Assembly (NCBI RefSeq): GCF_029023725.1
Contig: NZ_CP119075.1
Location: forward strand, 4,707,501 to 4,771,500
Reading direction: 5' to 3'
Source of the DNA: Synoicihabitans lomoniglobus
Lineage (GTDB): Bacteria > Verrucomicrobiota > Verrucomicrobiia > Opitutales > Opitutaceae
Length of the DNA: 64,000 nucleotides
Positions 37,718 to 46,691 of the stretch are shown here, in pieces (within the stretch, counting starts at the first letter, position 1; every line of letters begins with the position of its first letter). Under the pieces are notes generated by a model. That model did not search any database and had not been told where the DNA came from. It saw only the letters and a list, made by a program, of their open reading frames with translations. The translations under genes were made by a program, and so were the position numbers.

Positions 37718-37740
37718 AGTGTAACCATTATGGTTACACT
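37718..37740. promoter_or_regulatory. 23-bp perfect palindrome upstream of the PL11 lyase
   Basis: Arms AGTGTAACCAT and ATGGTTACACT around one T, 90 bases before the PL11 start. The length and perfection fit a dimeric repressor or activator site. It is unlike the GGAC-n-GTCC sites, so another regulator probably acts here. No second copy was noticed in the window. Confidence 0.6.
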
Positions 37741-37829
37741 GTCGGCGGCACGGCCTCGGTTTGACGGTCCGACTGCCGATCCGCGTGCATCTTCCGGGGT
37801 AAGCTGGAACGTGGTGGCCACCCCTCGCC

Positions 37830-39851
37830 ATGAAACTTCCCCGCTTGCTTTCGCTTTGCCTCGTCCTCGCCACATCCCTCGGTGCTCAACCGATGGTCGA
37901 ACGCCTCTCCCGCGGCGTGGTCGCCATCCACCAACCCGACGGCGCGGTCTTCGTCTCCTGGCGGTTGCTCGCCGATGACCCCGCCGACGTCGCTTTCAAT
38001 GTCTACCGCGACACCGCCGCCGCCGCGCCCGAGGATGTCGGCCCTTTCGCGTCGCGCCGCGATCCCCGTGCCGGCATGCGCCAGCTCAACGAGGAGCCGC
38101 TGACCGCCGGGACCTGGTTCCGCGACACCTCCGCCGCATTGTATCGAGATACTTCATACTTTGTGCGCCCGGTGATCGAAGGCACCGAAGGTGAACCCAG
38201 CAAAGCGTTCACCCTGCCCGCCAGCGCCGCGCCGCTGCCCTACGTTTCGATCCCGTTGGATACCCCGGAGGGTTACACGCCCAACGACGGTTCGCTCGGC
38301 GACCTCGACGGCGACGGCGACTACGAGATCATTATCAAACAGGAACAGCATCCTCGGGACAACTCCCGCGCCGGCGTGACGGGGCAGACCTTGCTCCAAG
38401 CCTACCGCCTCGATGGCACCCATCTCTGGACCATCAATCTCGGCAAAAATATTCGCGAAGGCGCCCACTACACCATGTTCATGGTCGCCGATCTCGACGG
38501 CGACGGCCGCGCCGAGGTCGCCTGCAAAACCGCCGACGGCACGATCGATGGCGTGGGCCAAGTCATCGGCGACGCCGCCGCCGACTGGCGCGGCCAGGCC
38601 GGTATCGAAGTGCCTTCGCGCGATCGCAGCGGCGCCCGCGAAACGTCCACCGGCTACGTCGCCTCCATGGAAGGCCGCATCATGGCCGGACCCGAATACC
38701 TCACCGTGTTCGACGGCCTCACCGGTGCCGCCCTCGCCACCACCCGCTACATTCCCGGTCGCCACCCCGACACCGACAACCCCACGCCCGAACAGCTCAA
38801 ATCCGTGTGGGGCGACGGTTACGCCAACCGCTCCGACCGCTTCGTGGCCGGGGTGGCCTACCTCGACGGCCACCTGCCCAGTCTGCTCTTTTGTCGCGGC
38901 TACTACACCCGCACCGTCATCGCCGCATGGGATTTCCGCGGCGGCGAACTCACGTCGCGTTGGGTCTTCGACAGTCACGATGGCAATCCCGACAACCTGC
39001 CTTTCGCCGGCCAGGGCAACCACCAACTCTCGGTCGCCGACGTCGACAACGACGGTAAACAGGAAGTCGTCTACGGCGCCATGGTCGTCGATGACGACGG
39101 CACCGGACTCTACTCCACCGGCTGGGGTCACGGCGACGCGCTGCATGTCTCGGATTTCGATTGGTCGAATCCCGGCCTTGAGGTGCACGACATCCAAGAA
39201 CGATTCGACAACGAAGGTATGAGCCTGCGCGACGCCCGCACTGGCAAACCCCTCTTCCTGCTCCCTTCCGTCAAGGCCGCCGAATCCGGCGGTGACAAAG
39301 GCGAGGGTCCTGGCCGCGGCAACGCCTTCAACATCGACCCCCGCTATGCCGGAGCCGAGATGTGGGCCGCGGGGGCCGGCGTGGACGGACTCTATGCCGC
39401 CGACGGCACCATCATCCTCGCCCAACGTCCGCGGGGCTTTCCGGTCAACTTCGGCATCTGGTGGGACGGCGATCTCCTGCGCGAACTGCTCGACGGCAAC
39501 CGCGTGCTGAAATGGAACTGGACCACCGAGCAACTCGATCCGCTGCTCGTGGCCCACGCCAGCACGTCGAACAACGGCACCAAATCCACGCCCACCGTCA
39601 GTGCCGACCTCTGGGGCGACTGGCGCGAAGAGATCATCTGGCGCACCCGCGACAATCAGGAGCTGCGCATCTACACCACCACGATCCCGACCAATTACCG
39701 GCTCGTGACCCTCATGCAGGACCCGCAATACCGCATGGCGATCGCGTGGCAAAACAGCGCCTACAACCAGCCGCCCCATCCGAGCTTCGCCCTCGACGAG
39801 ACGTTGCCGCTGCCGACGCGCCCCGTGGTGACTTTTCCCGCCGCGCCGTAA
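37830..39851 (+). CDS. PL11 rhamnogalacturonan lyase
   Basis: 673 residues with a signal peptide (MKLPRLLSLCLVLATSLGAQ). Mature sequence opens VERLSRGVVAIHQPDG and VFVSWRLLADDP, then the calcium-binding propeller segments DGSLGDLDGDGDYEIIIK and MVADLDGDGRAEVACKTADG, which are typical of PL11 (YesW/YesX-type) enzymes. These cut the rhamnosyl-galacturonate backbone of rhamnogalacturonan I by beta-elimination. The late FNIDPRYAGAEMWAAG and GIWWDGDLLRELLDG stretches complete the family pattern. The size is that of a single-module PL11 without extra binding modules. A 23-bp palindrome upstream suggests specific control. Confidence 0.9.
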   Translation: MKLPRLLSLCLVLATSLGAQPMVERLSRGVVAIHQPDGAVFVSWRLLADDPADVAFNVYRDTAAAAPEDVGPFASRRDPRAGMRQLNEEPLTAGTWFRDTSAALYRDTSYFVRPVIEGTEGEPSKAFTLPASAAPLPYVSIPLDTPEGYTPNDGSLGDLDGDGDYEIIIKQEQHPRDNSRAGVTGQTLLQAYRLDGTHLWTINLGKNIREGAHYTMFMVADLDGDGRAEVACKTADGTIDGVGQVIGDAAADWRGQAGIEVPSRDRSGARETSTGYVASMEGRIMAGPEYLTVFDGLTGAALATTRYIPGRHPDTDNPTPEQLKSVWGDGYANRSDRFVAGVAYLDGHLPSLLFCRGYYTRTVIAAWDFRGGELTSRWVFDSHDGNPDNLPFAGQGNHQLSVADVDNDGKQEVVYGAMVVDDDGTGLYSTGWGHGDALHVSDFDWSNPGLEVHDIQERFDNEGMSLRDARTGKPLFLLPSVKAAESGGDKGEGPGRGNAFNIDPRYAGAEMWAAGAGVDGLYAADGTIILAQRPRGFPVNFGIWWDGDLLRELLDGNRVLKWNWTTEQLDPLLVAHASTSNNGTKSTPTVSADLWGDWREEIIWRTRDNQELRIYTTTIPTNYRLVTLMQDPQYRMAIAWQNSAYNQPPHPSFALDETLPLPTRPVVTFPAAP

Positions 39852-39940
39852 CCAAACCCGTCCGAAAGAACCGCACCCATTTCGGGATGTAATTCTCCAC
39901 ACGACTTCCCGTAGGCCGCCTGCTTTACTTCTCATATGTA

Positions 39941-40030
39941 ATCGCGTGCTTGCGCGCGACAGCACCTGCCTCTCGCCACCAGCGCACCCGGATTAGCAGC
40001 GTGTTCATCGCGCGCCAGCACGCTCCTACC
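39941..40030. repeat. Dispersed intergenic repeat (family A, copy 2)
   Basis: GCGTGCTTGCGCGCGACAGC on the left and a right arm at 40001-40030 that is identical over 30 bases to 61678-61707. The arms are partly complementary, so the element can fold. It lies between the convergent PL11 and NHL genes. Confidence 0.75.
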
Positions 40031-40094
40031 TCTCGACCGCCCCTTCGCGCCTTGGCGTGGAGAAAGTCCCCGAGCTTAAGCGGCGGGATAGACT

Positions 40095-41204
40095 TCAATC
40101 CCTCCGCAGCACGCGGATACGGTGAGCTTCGCTGTCGCCGACATAGACCGCACCATCCGCGTCGACGAACACGCCGTGCGGCCGGTTGAGTCCGCTGGCG
40201 GTGGGCTCGCCGTCGGGACCGTCGCCCAGGCGCCCGGTGCCGGCGACCCAATCAATCGTGCCGGTATCCGCATTAACCCTACGGATCGTATGGCTTTCGG
40301 TATCGGCCAGCCAGGCGTTGCCGGCGGCGTCGAGTGCGATGCCTTTGGGGCCGCTGAGTGCGGCTTCGCGCGCCGGCCCACCGTGACCGGTGAAACCTGC
40401 TTCGCCGTTGCCTGCGATGTGATGGATGCGTCCGGCCGCGAGATCGAATTTGCAGACCTGATTTCCCTCCCGCGTCACCAACCAGAGATTACCCGCCTGA
40501 TCAAAGTCGATGGACCGGGGGTTGTTGAGCGGCGTGCCCTCAATGGGCGCGCCATCGAGAGTTGGCCCCGGCGCTCCCGTCCCTGCAATGGTCGTGATCA
40601 CCCCGGTTCTCATGTCGACCCGGCGGATCACATGATTGCTCACATCGCAGATGAACAGTTCACCGGTCGGACTAAATTGGATGCTGTGCGGTGAGTTGAG
40701 TTTGGCATCCGTCGCTTGTCCGCCATCGCCGGCATAACCGCGTTGTTTCGGCCGTCCGGCGACGGTCGTGATCACCCCGGTTTGCGCATCAATCCGACGA
40801 ACGACGTGGTTTCCCGTGTCGGCGATAAACAGGTGTCCCGCACCATCAAACCGCAGTTCATGCGGCAGGTTAAACTGCGCTTCGAGCGCGCGCCCGCCGT
40901 CGCCCACAAATCCTCGCTCTCCCGTGCCCGCCACCGTGGTGATGATTCCGTCCGCATCGATGCGACGAATGCGGTGCCCATGGTGTTCACAAAACCACAG
41001 CGCGCCATCAGGACCGCGCACAATCCCGTAGGGGTCATTGATTTCTGCGCTGATCGCCGGGCCGTCGTCGCCGGAAAACCCCGGCGATCCGGTGCCCGCA
41101 ATCGTGCGAATCGTCCAGTCCGCCGCCCGCGCTTGATGAGCATACGCCGGAAGCATCAAACAGAGCACAACGATTCGAAGTATGGCGCAAGACAAGGGGA
41201 ACAT
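40095..41204 (-). CDS. Exported NHL-repeat beta-propeller protein
   Basis: 369 residues from ATG 41204, which gives the signal peptide MFPLSCAILRIVVLCLMLPA ending QARA; an ATG 11 codons upstream is possible. The whole mature part consists of about six NHL-type repeats, each with variants of TIAGTGxxGFxGDGGPA, LNxPxGI and HVIRRVD. Such propellers bind ligands or proteins, and some related ones are ring-opening lyases or lactonase-like; no catalytic set is obvious here. It is convergent with PL11 and divergent from the esterase gene. Its role in the locus is unknown. Confidence 0.75.
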   Translation of the reverse strand: MFPLSCAILRIVVLCLMLPAYAHQARAADWTIRTIAGTGSPGFSGDDGPAISAEINDPYGIVRGPDGALWFCEHHGHRIRRIDADGIITTVAGTGERGFVGDGGRALEAQFNLPHELRFDGAGHLFIADTGNHVVRRIDAQTGVITTVAGRPKQRGYAGDGGQATDAKLNSPHSIQFSPTGELFICDVSNHVIRRVDMRTGVITTIAGTGAPGPTLDGAPIEGTPLNNPRSIDFDQAGNLWLVTREGNQVCKFDLAAGRIHHIAGNGEAGFTGHGGPAREAALSGPKGIALDAAGNAWLADTESHTIRRVNADTGTIDWVAGTGRLGDGPDGEPTASGLNRPHGVFVDADGAVYVGDSEAHRIRVLRRD

Positions 41205-41411
41205 GGGCGGGGTAAGTTGGGGTAATAGGTCGGACACCGGCCACCATGCCCACCAAGCGACTCCACGGGTAGTCCGGAAATCTTCGGACGATCCGACCGA
41301 CCAGCCGGTCGTCTCCCCGATCGAGTCACGTTTTCATCTCGGAATCCCCATCGCCGAGCCGCCTCCGAGCATTTCGGCTCCCTCTCCCCTGCCCCCCCAC
41401 GACCTCCCCTC

Positions 41412-42401
41412 ATGTCGCTGAATTTGCGTCTTTGTTTCTGTTGCCTCGTTCCGGTTTCCCTACTTTTCGCCACGCCGAACCCAGGTTCCCGATCTGTCGC
41501 CCCCCGACCGATCAACGTCACGCCCGGCGGCCCGACGATCCCAGACACACCCGCGACCGAGTCGGACCATGCCCCCGCCATTCCTTTGTGGCCGAACGGC
41601 GCTCCTGGTTCGGAGGCCCGTCAAAACGAACCCGAAGAGATCAGTTGGCGAAAGGAACCCGATATCGTCTTCGCCGTGGTTTCCAACATCCACCGACCCA
41701 GCCTCACCCCGTTCCTCCCCGAGCCATCGCGAGCGACCGGGTGCGCCGTCATCATCGCTCCGGGCGGCGGCCACATGCAGCACACCATTGAACGCGAAGG
41801 TCATGAACTCGCGCGTTGGCTCGCCGACCAAGGCATCGCCGCCTTCGTGCTGAAATACCGGCTGGCTCGCGATGGCTCCAATCCCTCCGGCCAACCCCAA
41901 CCCTACACCATCGAGGACCACGGCGCCGCCGACGCCGCTCGCGCCATTCGCCTCATTCGCCATCGCGCCGCCCCCTGGCAACTCCGTTCCGATCGCATCG
42001 GCATCCTGGGCTTTTCGGCCGGCGGTGAAATCGCCCTGCTCGCCGCCGCTCAATCGGATTCGGGCGATCCGACCGCGACCGATCCGATCGAGCGCGCATC
42101 ATCCCGGCCCGACTTCTTTGCGCCGATCTATCCGGGCGGCCTCAACCGCACCGATTACGGTTGGTCGTCCGCCACCACTCCGCCCGCGTTTCTGTCCTGC
42201 GCCTTTGACGACCGCATGCCCGAACCGCTTGCCGCCCTTTTCACGCAACTGCGCCAAGCCGGCGTCAACGCGGAGCTGCACATCTACAGCAGCGGCGGTC
42301 ACGGCTACGGCGTTCGCGATGACCGCCCCGAGTTGCCCGTTTCATCCTGGCCAAACCGTTTCGTGGAATGGCTCGACGATCGCCAGTTTCTGCAACCGTG
42401 A
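41412..42401 (+). CDS. Exported alpha/beta hydrolase (BD-FAE/acetyl esterase-like)
   Basis: 329 residues with a signal peptide (LRLCFCCLVPVSLLFA). It has the oxyanion motif I-A-P-G-G-G-H, nucleophile GFSAGGE, an acidic residue in CAFDDRMPEP and His in SSGGHGYG. It is a paralogue of the esterase at 36765 in layout. The stop codon overlaps the ATG of the DUF1592 gene by one base (TGATG), so this esterase, the two PSD-type genes and the CBM9/PKD gene are very likely one transcript. Substrate unknown; deacetylation of a polysaccharide is most likely. Confidence 0.75.
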   Translation: MSLNLRLCFCCLVPVSLLFATPNPGSRSVAPRPINVTPGGPTIPDTPATESDHAPAIPLWPNGAPGSEARQNEPEEISWRKEPDIVFAVVSNIHRPSLTPFLPEPSRATGCAVIIAPGGGHMQHTIEREGHELARWLADQGIAAFVLKYRLARDGSNPSGQPQPYTIEDHGAADAARAIRLIRHRAAPWQLRSDRIGILGFSAGGEIALLAAAQSDSGDPTATDPIERASSRPDFFAPIYPGGLNRTDYGWSSATTPPAFLSCAFDDRMPEPLAALFTQLRQAGVNAELHIYSSGGHGYGVRDDRPELPVSSWPNRFVEWLDDRQFLQP

Positions 42402-45295
42402 TGCTGCGTTCGCTTCACGTGCCACTATTCGCGGCGTTCGCGACGACGGCGGCTATGGCCGATACCGATACGTTGCTACTCGACCGCGACCTGACTCCGC
42501 TCTTGGAGCAATATTGCTACGACTGTCACGCCGCCGGCGAAGAGGAGGGCGGCCTCGCGCTGGACATCTACACCACCGCTGACGCGATCAAGACCGACCG
42601 GGACCGTTGGGAGGTCGTGCTCCGCTACGTCAGTCACCGCGAGATGCCTCCACCCGATCGTCGCAATCAACCTTCCGACGAAGAACGCGACCTCATCGCG
42701 CGCTACATCGAACAGGAACTCTACCAACTCGATCCCAACCACCCCGACCCGGGCCACGTGGTCCTGCGCCGACTGAATCGGGCCGAATACCAGGCCACCA
42801 TCCGCGACCTCATCGGCGTCGAGTTCAATGCCACCGCCGAGTTCCCGCCCGACGACTCCGGCTACGGTTTCGACAACGTCGGCGACGTGCTCTCGCTACC
42901 ACCGGTGTTGTTGGAAAAATACCTCGCCGCCGCCGATCAGATTCTCGACACCGCCATCTCCACCGATCCGATTCGCAGCCAGGTCCGACGCATTCCGGCC
43001 AGCCTCGCTCAGATCGGGTTCAACGCACTCGGCGATCGCGGCGACGGTTGGGTGCACCTCATCTCCCTCGAAGAGGACGACGCGGCCGTCGAACTCACGC
43101 TGCCCGCCGGCGACTACCAGTTTCGCGTCCACGCCTATGCCACCCGCGATGGCGGCGCGCTGAAAGGCCAGGGTAGCGACACGCCGCTCGTTTTCGAATC
43201 CGATCCTGGTCCCACCAAACTGGCCCTGCTGCTCGACGATACGTTTGTCACGGATTTCACCGTCACCACCGACGCCGACCACCCGGCGGTTTACGAGGCC
43301 CGGCTCGGCGTGCCGGCCGGTCAACATCGCTTCCGTGCCGCCGTCGCCCGCCAACGCGGCGGCGAGGACAACGAGACGTTCATGCTCAACGGCCGCGTCG
43401 GCCATCAACAGCCCGGCGTCGTCTACCTCAAGTGGCTCGAAATCGAGGGTCCGCTCGCCGCCGCGACCCAACGCACCGCCGCCGCCGACCTCAGCACCAC
43501 CGGCGATCCGATCGTCACCCAACAGGGCGATCAACTGCTGCGCGCCAACGGCAGCGTGACCACCACCTTCGACCTGCCCCGCGAGACCGAGGTCATCCTG
43601 CGCGCTCAGGCGTTCGCCCAACAAGCGGGCGACGAACCCGCGCGCATGCAGTTCCGCATCGGCGACGAAACGATTCAGGAGTTCGACGTGCTCGCCCCCG
43701 CGCGCCACGAGCCGCTGCCGCGTCAGCGCGTGTTCTCCACCGCGTTGCTCGTCCCGCGCCCCCAAATCTACGAACACACCATTCGACTTCCCGCCGGGCC
43801 CCACACGTTCACCGCCGCCTTCGTCAACGACTTCACCGATCCCGCCGCCGCAAATCCGAATCTCCGCGACCGCAACCTCATCGTCCGCAGCCTGGAAGTC
43901 AGCCCACTCGGCCAACCCGTGCTCACCCCCGCCAAGCCCGCGCCGCTCGCCGCACTCTTCGCCCACCCTGACGCCGATCCGACGTCGCACGATCCGCGGG
44001 CCGCCGCCCGGGCCATCGTCGCGCCCTTTACGCGCCGCGCCTGGCGTCGCCCCGTCACCCGCGCCGAAACCGATCGCCTGCTTCAGCTCTACGATCTGGC
44101 CCGACACCAGGGCGAATCCTTCGACGCCGGCGTAAAACTCGCCCTCAAAGGTGCCCTCGTTTCGCCCCACTTCCTCCTCCTCGGCGGAGCCGAGGTCACC
44201 CCGGCCGATGCCACCTCCGACGACGCGGTTCAACCGCTCGATGAGTTCGCGCTCGCCTCCCGCCTTTCCTACTTCCTCTGGAGTTCGATGCCCGACGACG
44301 AGCTGCTTAATCTCGCCGAGCATCAACAGCTCCGCGACCAGTTGCCCGCCCAAGTGCGCCGCATGCTCGCCTCGCCCAAGGCGCGCGCGCTGGTCGAAAA
44401 TTTCGCCGGTCAATGGCTCCAGATTCGCAGCCTCGAAACCTTCTCGCCCGACCGGAAGTTGTTCCCCGAATACGATCCCGTGTTGCGCGCCGCCATGCAG
44501 CGCGAGACCGAACTTTTCTTCGAACACGTGATGCGCGAGGACCGCAGCGTATTCGATTTCCTCACCGCCGACTACACCTTCGTCAACGCTCGCCTCGCCC
44601 AGTTCTACGGCCTGCCCGCCCTCACCGGCGACCAATTCCAAAAGGTGTCCCTCGCCGACACGCCTCGTCGCGGCGTGCTCACCCACGCCAGCGTGTTGAC
44701 CCTCACCTCCAATCCCACCCGCACGTCGCCCGTGAAGCGCGGCAAGTGGGTGCTGGAAAACCTGCTCGGCACGCCACCGCCCCCACCGCCGCCCGACATC
44801 CCGGAACTCGATGAACCCGGTCGCGCCCTCACCGGAACTTTGCGCGAGCAACTCGAACAACATCGCGACAGTCCGACCTGCGCCTCCTGCCACAATCGCA
44901 TGGACCCGATCGGTTTCGGATTGGAAAACTTCGACGCCATCGGAGCCTGGCGCGACTTCGACGGCGACCAGCCGGTCGATGCTTCGGGCAGCCTCGGCCG
45001 CCGCGCCCGCTTCGAGTCCGCCGCCGAGCTGGTCACTCTACTCGCCGAACACCGCCGCGCTGAATTCCTCCGCTGCATGGCCGATCGCCTGCTCACCTAC
45101 GCGCTCGGCCGCGGCACCGCCTATTACGATCGCCCCGCCATCAACGAAATCGTGAGCCAGGTCGAAGCCGGGGAAGATCGCTTCTCGGCTCTCGTGCTCG
45201 CCATCGCCGAATCGTTCCCTTTCCAGATGCGCCGCGTCGTGACCGCGCCACCTGCCCCCGACGTCGCCGCACCCGCCGTCGTTTTCACCCCCTGA
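42401..45295 (+). CDS. DUF1587/1592/1588/1585 protein with heme c motifs (PSD-type cytochrome)
   Basis: 964 residues from ATG 42401; the longer frame from 42368 only overlaps the upstream esterase. Exported (signal about 1-20). A first CxxCH (CYDCH, about residue 40) lies in a cytochrome-like module. DUF1587 follows (LRRLNRAEYQATIRDLIGV), then a carbohydrate-binding-like region (about 210-500), a DUF1595/DUF1592 core (ALASRLSYFLWSSMPDDELL), DUF1588 (RRGVLTHASVLTLTSNPTRT), a second CASCH with CHNRMDPIGFGLENFD, and DUF1585 (CMADRLLTYALGRGTAYYDR). This order is the classical planctomycete/verrucomicrobial PSD layout. The function is not established; periplasmic oxidation of a polymer with electron transfer is the usual proposal. 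The next gene encodes its constant partner, DUF1552. Confidence 0.85.
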   Translation: MLRSLHVPLFAAFATTAAMADTDTLLLDRDLTPLLEQYCYDCHAAGEEEGGLALDIYTTADAIKTDRDRWEVVLRYVSHREMPPPDRRNQPSDEERDLIARYIEQELYQLDPNHPDPGHVVLRRLNRAEYQATIRDLIGVEFNATAEFPPDDSGYGFDNVGDVLSLPPVLLEKYLAAADQILDTAISTDPIRSQVRRIPASLAQIGFNALGDRGDGWVHLISLEEDDAAVELTLPAGDYQFRVHAYATRDGGALKGQGSDTPLVFESDPGPTKLALLLDDTFVTDFTVTTDADHPAVYEARLGVPAGQHRFRAAVARQRGGEDNETFMLNGRVGHQQPGVVYLKWLEIEGPLAAATQRTAAADLSTTGDPIVTQQGDQLLRANGSVTTTFDLPRETEVILRAQAFAQQAGDEPARMQFRIGDETIQEFDVLAPARHEPLPRQRVFSTALLVPRPQIYEHTIRLPAGPHTFTAAFVNDFTDPAAANPNLRDRNLIVRSLEVSPLGQPVLTPAKPAPLAALFAHPDADPTSHDPRAAARAIVAPFTRRAWRRPVTRAETDRLLQLYDLARHQGESFDAGVKLALKGALVSPHFLLLGGAEVTPADATSDDAVQPLDEFALASRLSYFLWSSMPDDELLNLAEHQQLRDQLPAQVRRMLASPKARALVENFAGQWLQIRSLETFSPDRKLFPEYDPVLRAAMQRETELFFEHVMREDRSVFDFLTADYTFVNARLAQFYGLPALTGDQFQKVSLADTPRRGVLTHASVLTLTSNPTRTSPVKRGKWVLENLLGTPPPPPPPDIPELDEPGRALTGTLREQLEQHRDSPTCASCHNRMDPIGFGLENFDAIGAWRDFDGDQPVDASGSLGRRARFESAAELVTLLAEHRRAEFLRCMADRLLTYALGRGTAYYDRPAINEIVSQVEAGEDRFSALVLAIAESFPFQMRRVVTAPPAPDVAAPAVVFTP

Positions 45296-45335
45296 CTTCG
45301 CCCCTCCCTCCACGCCACCGCTGCTTTCACCCGCC

Positions 45336-46691
45336 ATGAGCTCTCTTCCTCCCGTCCCTCGTCGCCTGTTTCTCCGCGGGCTCGGCACCGCTGTCGCCTT
45401 GCCCGTGCTGCAATCCGTGTTGCCCGCCCGTCTCCGCGCCGCCGCCACCAACCCCGCCAACCAGCCGCAACGGGTCGCGTGGATCTACGTCCCCAACGGC
45501 GCCAACATGGCCGACTGGACTCCCGCCACCACTGGCACCGATTACGCGCTGCCATCGAGCCTGCAGCCACTGGCGGCTCATCAACGCGACCTCACCGTGC
45601 TCACCGGACTCGCGAACCCCCAGGGCGACGAACTCGGCGACGGCGGTGGGGCCCACGCCCGCGCGTCCGCCAGTTTTCTGTCCGGGGTGCACCCCCGCAA
45701 AACGGCCGGCGCGGACATCCAAGCCGGCATCTCGTGTGATCAGATCGCCGCCCGCCAGATCGGTCACCAAACGCGCCTGCCTTCGCTGGAACTCAGTTGC
45801 GACGGCGGCCAGCGGGCGGGGTCATGCGATTCCGGATACAGCTGCATTTATCAATTCAATGTCTCCTGGCGCTCCGCCACCCAACCGATGGCGCCCGAGG
45901 TCAATCCGCGCGCGGCCTTCGAACGCCTGTTCGGCAACGGTGACGCCGCCGCCAGCGTGGAGTCCGCCGCGCGTCGCTCGCTCTACCGTCGCAGCATTCT
46001 CGACTACGTGCTCGATGACGCCCAACGCCTCGAAGCCCGGCTCGGCGTGGATGATCGGCGCAAGCTCGACGAATACCTCACCTCCGTGCGCGAACTCGAA
46101 GTTCGCATCGCCCGCGCCGATCAATTTCCGATGCCCGACGTGCCCACCGGCGTCGATGCGCCCGGCATGTTTGAAACCTACGAGGAACACATGGAGTTGA
46201 TGTATGAGGTCATGGCGCTCGCGTTCCAAACCGACTCGACCCGCATCGCCACCTTCATCGTCGCGCACGACGGCAGCAATCGCCCCTACCCCAATATCGG
46301 CATCCGTGACGGTCACCATGACCTTTCGCATCACCGTTCCGACGAGGAGAAGAAAAAGAAACTCGCGCAGATCAACCGCTACCATGTTTCGCGCTTCAGT
46401 CGTTTCCTCGATCGCCTGAAATCCATCCCCGAAGGCGAAGGCAATCTCCTGAACCACAGCACCATCCTCTACGGCAGCGCGTTGTCCGACGGCAACGAAC
46501 ACTCGCCCGTCAATCTCCCCATCCTCCTCGCCGGCCAAGGCGGCGGTCGCCTCAACGCCGGCCGTCACGTGCGGGTCGAGGAAGGCGCCCCCATGACCAA
46601 CCTCTACCGTTCCATGCTCGATACCGTCGGCGTTTCCACCGAAACCATCGGCGACAGCACCGGCAAACTCGACGCCGTGTTCAAGGCGTGA
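45336..46691 (+). CDS. DUF1552 protein, probable partner of the DUF1592 cytochrome
   Basis: 451 residues with a Tat-like leader (PRRLFLRGLGTAVALPVLQS). The sequence has the DUF1552 pattern: VAWIYVPNGANMADWTP, GDGGGAHARASASFLSGVHP, DGSNRPYPNIG, DGHHDLSHHRSD and LYGSALSDGNEHS. His and Asp residues in these segments could bind a metal, as in alkaline-phosphatase/sulfatase-like folds. DUF1552 and DUF1592 genes occur side by side in many PVC bacteria and are assumed to work together in the periplasm; substrate and reaction are unknown. It starts 40 bases after the DUF1592 stop and overlaps the next gene by GTGA. Confidence 0.85.
   Translation: MSSLPPVPRRLFLRGLGTAVALPVLQSVLPARLRAAATNPANQPQRVAWIYVPNGANMADWTPATTGTDYALPSSLQPLAAHQRDLTVLTGLANPQGDELGDGGGAHARASASFLSGVHPRKTAGADIQAGISCDQIAARQIGHQTRLPSLELSCDGGQRAGSCDSGYSCIYQFNVSWRSATQPMAPEVNPRAAFERLFGNGDAAASVESAARRSLYRRSILDYVLDDAQRLEARLGVDDRRKLDEYLTSVRELEVRIARADQFPMPDVPTGVDAPGMFETYEEHMELMYEVMALAFQTDSTRIATFIVAHDGSNRPYPNIGIRDGHHDLSHHRSDEEKKKKLAQINRYHVSRFSRFLDRLKSIPEGEGNLLNHSTILYGSALSDGNEHSPVNLPILLAGQGGGRLNAGRHVRVEEGAPMTNLYRSMLDTVGVSTETIGDSTGKLDAVFKA

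Noticed and set aside
38154..39965. 603-residue minus-strand open frame opposite PL11
   Set aside because: Shadow of PL11, no motif, Gly/Val-rich.
42896..44893. 665-residue minus-strand open frame opposite the DUF1592 gene
   Set aside because: Antisense shadow of a well-supported gene; low-complexity Gly/Glu-rich sequence.
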